Origin: Thiobacillaceae bacterium
GTDB taxonomy: Bacteria > Pseudomonadota > Gammaproteobacteria > Burkholderiales > Thiobacillaceae
Assembly: GCA_025054655.1 (NCBI GenBank)
Contig: JANWZL010000082.1
Span: 1 to 34,973 of the forward strand
DNA: 34,973 nucleotides
Direction of reading: 5' to 3'
A model generated the notes under the pieces. The model had not been told where the DNA came from and did not search any database. It worked only from the letters and a program-made list of their open reading frames with translations. A program made the translations under genes and the position numbers. Below, one piece after another: positions 33,601-34,973 of this stretch; the stretch's first letter is position 1; each line of letters starts with the position of its first letter.

Positions 33601-34435
33601 CCCCGCCAAGGTGCCCATCCTACGCGACCCGGCCAAACTGGAGGAGGACGGCGAGGCCGTGTTCTACTTCCCTGGCTGCGGCAGCGAGCGGCTGTTCTCC
33701 CAGGTGGGGCTGGCCACCCTGGCCTGGCTGTATGAGCTGGGCGTGCAGACCGTGCTGCCGCCGGGTTACCTCTGCTGCGGCTATCCGCAGACCGCCGCGG
33801 GTGACCGCGCGCGCGGCGAGGCCATCACCACCGCCAACCGCGTGCTCTTCCACCGCGTGGCCAACACCCTCAACTATCTCGACATCAAGACCGTGCTCGT
33901 CTCCTGCGGCACCTGTCTGGACCAGCTGGCGCACTACCAGTTCGACCACATCTTCCCCGGCTGCCGCATCCTCGACATCCATGAGTACCTGATGGAGAAA
34001 GGGGTGCGGCTCGAGGGGGTGCCGGGTGTGCGCTACCTCTACCACGACCCTTGCCACAGCCCCATGAGGCAGCACCACCCCATCGCCACCGCCCAGCGTC
34101 TGCTCGGCACCGAGGTGCGCCTGTCCGAGCGCTGCTGCGGCGAGGCGGGGACCTTCGCCGCCGCCCGCCCCGACATCGCCACCCAGGTGCGCTTCCGCAA
34201 GGCGGAGGAGATCCGCCGAGTGACCGGGCCTATGCTGGCCGAGACGGGCAGCACGGTCAAACTGCTCACCGCCTGCCCGTCCTGCCTGCAGGGCTTGAGC
34301 CGTTTCGAGCCGGACACCGGGGTGCAGGCCGATTATCTGGTGGTGGAGCTGGCGCGCCGCAGGTTGGGTGAGGACTGGATGGAACGTTTCCTCGATCGGG
34401 TGCAAAATGGTGGCATCGAACAGGTCCTGTTGTGA
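30638..34435 (+). CDS. Large FAD/Fe-S/CCG-domain dehydrogenase (DUF3683 type)
   Basis: Encodes 1265 residues. The order is an N-terminal DUF3683 (about 1-130, [17 protein letters not shown]), a GlcD-like FAD-binding domain (about 165-390, [20 protein letters not shown] and [17 protein letters not shown]), an FAD-linked oxidase C-terminal domain ([16 protein letters not shown] and [17 protein letters not shown]), two 4Fe-4S motifs ([11 protein letters not shown] and [13 protein letters not shown], about 800-875), and a CCG domain ([11 protein letters not shown] and [11 protein letters not shown]). It resembles D-lactate or D-2-hydroxyacid dehydrogenases fused to their electron-transfer part, so it probably oxidises a hydroxyacid and passes electrons to quinone or a cytochrome. 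The substrate is unknown. No separate partner subunit is nearby. Confidence 0.92.
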   Translation: MTERIREIPYNYTSFSDREIVLRILGEEGWRLIDELRHERRTGRSARMLFEVLGDIWVVTRNPYLEDDLLADRRRRRLLIEALRHRLAEIERRRQGNAKVGRLLALAQAAVEAFERGFDQTARLRAAVVRRLARHTRRDNIAFDAYARVSHVTDATDWRVEYPFVVLFPDREEELPPLVAGCVELGLTVIPRGGGTGYTGGAVPLTRLSAVINTEKLDWISPIELKVLPGHREPTPVITCGAGAVTRRVMEVAEAAGLVFAVDPTSADASTIGGNVAMNAGGKKAVLWGTAVDNLVAWKMVTPQGDWLTVTRLDHNLGKIHEVETARFELRRHHADGRPKGAPEVLEIPGRRFRKAGLGKDVTDKFLSGLPGIQKEGCDGLITQASFVLHRMPSQVRTVCLEFFGSAHDSVPAIVEVKRFLDARPGGVVLAGLEHLDARYVKAVGYATKAPRPQRPSMVLLADLAGEDATAVQAAAEHMVELARRRGGEGFIAVEEAQRRAFWQDRARTAAIAAHTNAFKINEDVVIPLERLADYTDGVERINIELSIANKLELLDALEAFLRGPLPTAADEEEPDARLTETRRAQALELIGQVRRRWQTYLHDLDAPVPDEGTGAGGGVKTVFRALQDHSLRVSWKREVRAPLRQIFTGRAYAPVLTECERIHAQVRKRRVFVALHMHAGDGNVHTNIPVNSDDYDMLKTANAAVARIMRLAEDLGGVISGEHGIGITKLEFLPPEALEAFARYKREVDPEGRFNRGKLLAGADLRNAYTPSFNLLELESLIMEQSAIGAIADAIKDCLRCGKCKPVCNTHVPRANLLYSPRNKILATSLLIEAFLYEEQTRRGVSANHFAEFDDVADHCTVCHKCKNPCPVDIDFGDVSAAMRQFLRDQGKLRRKPGAAAAMFFLNATRERTIELTRKAMIVWGYRMQRLGHTVVRRLRLTEAQTREPPATTGRPAVTTQVIHFFNRPLPDKLPARPMRALLGLADPAKVPILRDPAKLEEDGEAVFYFPGCGSERLFSQVGLATLAWLYELGVQTVLPPGYLCCGYPQTAAGDRARGEAITTANRVLFHRVANTLNYLDIKTVLVSCGTCLDQLAHYQFDHIFPGCRILDIHEYLMEKGVRLEGVPGVRYLYHDPCHSPMRQHHPIATAQRLLGTEVRLSERCCGEAGTFAAARPDIATQVRFRKAEEIRRVTGPMLAETGSTVKLLTACPSCLQGLSRFEPDTGVQADYLVVELARRRLGEDWMERFLDRVQNGGIEQVLL

Positions 34436-34443
34436 GGCGCGCC

Positions 34444-34973
34444 ATGGGATACGCCGCGGAAAGACTCGCCCGTTACGAGGACCTGTTCGACCTGCCCGAG
34501 CATGTGGTGGGCGAGATCGTCAACGGGCGGCTGGTCACCCATCCCAGACCTGCACCCAAACACACGCTGACCTACTCCAGCCTGGGCGATGAACTGGTCG
34601 GTCCTTTCCAGAAGGGCCGCGGCGGTCCTGGCGGCTGGTGGATTCTGGACGAGCCGGAGATCCACCTCGGCGGCGACATCCTGGTGCCGGACCTGGCCGG
34701 CTGGCGGCGCGTGCGGCTGCCCAGGCTGCCGGAGACGGCTTGGTTCGAGCTGGCCCCCGACTGGGTGGCGGAGATCCTTTCGCCCTCCACCGAGAGGTTT
34801 GACCGGGCGGAGAAGCTACCGCTGTATGCGCGCTGGGGCGTGGGCCACGTGTGGCTGATCGACCCGGAGCTGCGCACCCTGGAGGCGTATGAGAACCAGG
34901 GCGGTCGCTGGGTGTGGCTGGCCACCCTCAAGGACGACGACAGCGTGCGGCTGCCGCCCTTCGATGCGGTGGC
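34444..34973 (+). CDS. Uma2-family (DUF820) PD-(D/E)XK protein, 3' end outside the window
   Basis: Open from ATG 34444 for 176 codons to the right edge, starting MGYAAERLARYEDLFDLPEH. Uma2-type features are GEIVNGRLVTHPRPAPKH (about 22-39), ILVPDLAGWRR with the PD aspartate, and PDWVAEILSPSTERFDRAEK followed by LPLYARWGVGHVWLIDPE. This is a restriction-endonuclease-like fold common in cyanobacteria and some Proteobacteria, often next to mobile DNA, with no settled function. It begins 8 bases after the dehydrogenase stop, so it may share its transcript. Nuclease activity is unproven. Confidence 0.85.
   Translation, partial: MGYAAERLARYEDLFDLPEHVVGEIVNGRLVTHPRPAPKHTLTYSSLGDELVGPFQKGRGGPGGWWILDEPEIHLGGDILVPDLAGWRRVRLPRLPETAWFELAPDWVAEILSPSTERFDRAEKLPLYARWGVGHVWLIDPELRTLEAYENQGGRWVWLATLKDDDSVRLPPFDAV

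Overview
The window is GC-rich, gene-dense bacterial chromosome. Gene content (cbb3 oxidase operon with SCO and CcoG, SecB, an incomplete nitrogen-type-like PTS, BioBFHC, a large DUF3683 flavoprotein, OvoA) points to a respiring Proteobacterium. The likeliest groups are the sulfur-oxidising or chemolithotrophic lineages around the Beta-/Gammaproteobacteria boundary (Thiobacillus-like or Chromatiales-like). I cannot decide between them from sequence alone.

Layout. Positions 1-3310 are an accessory patch: the start of an IS481-type transposase at the left edge, a frameshifted and truncated NeuD/PglD-type pseudogene, a HEPN-MNT toxin-antitoxin pair and a coiled-coil PD-(D/E)XK nuclease-like protein, separated by long stretches without genes. 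From 3552 comes aroB, then a Phd/PIN toxin-antitoxin pair coupled to dgt, with REP-type palindromes on both sides of the module (4775-4923 and 7010-7425). A small membrane protein and comF (reverse strand) lead to a tightly coupled operon: a membrane protein of unknown function followed by bioB, bioF, bioH and bioC, with no bioD. Next is an aerobic respiration block: an Rrf2 regulator with three Fe-S-type cysteines, SCO, ccoNOQP, ccoG and a FixH-like gene. Reverse-strand genes gpsA, secB and trxC follow, and then a spermidine-synthase-like gene divergent from proS. A lytic transglycosylase is coupled to proS. A full-length OvoA (ovothiol synthesis) faces it on the reverse strand, and grxD diverges from ovoA. 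A reverse-strand PTS operon (EIIA-Man, HPr, EI) comes next. The window ends with a 1265-residue FAD/Fe-S/CCG dehydrogenase and a Uma2-type gene cut by the window edge.

Two classes of repeat stand out. One is REP/BIME palindromes built from 'TAGGAGCGAC...GTCGCGAC' units. The other is direct heptamer repeats. The heptamers fill the ptsH-ptsI gap as two opposed arrays, one starting at the ptsH stop codon and one ending at the ptsI start codon, and a related CTCACCC type is read in frame inside bioF and bioC and near the start of bioH. The heptamers are the most unusual signal here: they could fold the ptsH-ptsI mRNA, hide the ptsI start and create slippage sites in coding sequence. I saw no complete new defence system. 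The most system-like accessory items are the two toxin-antitoxin pairs and the coiled-coil nuclease.
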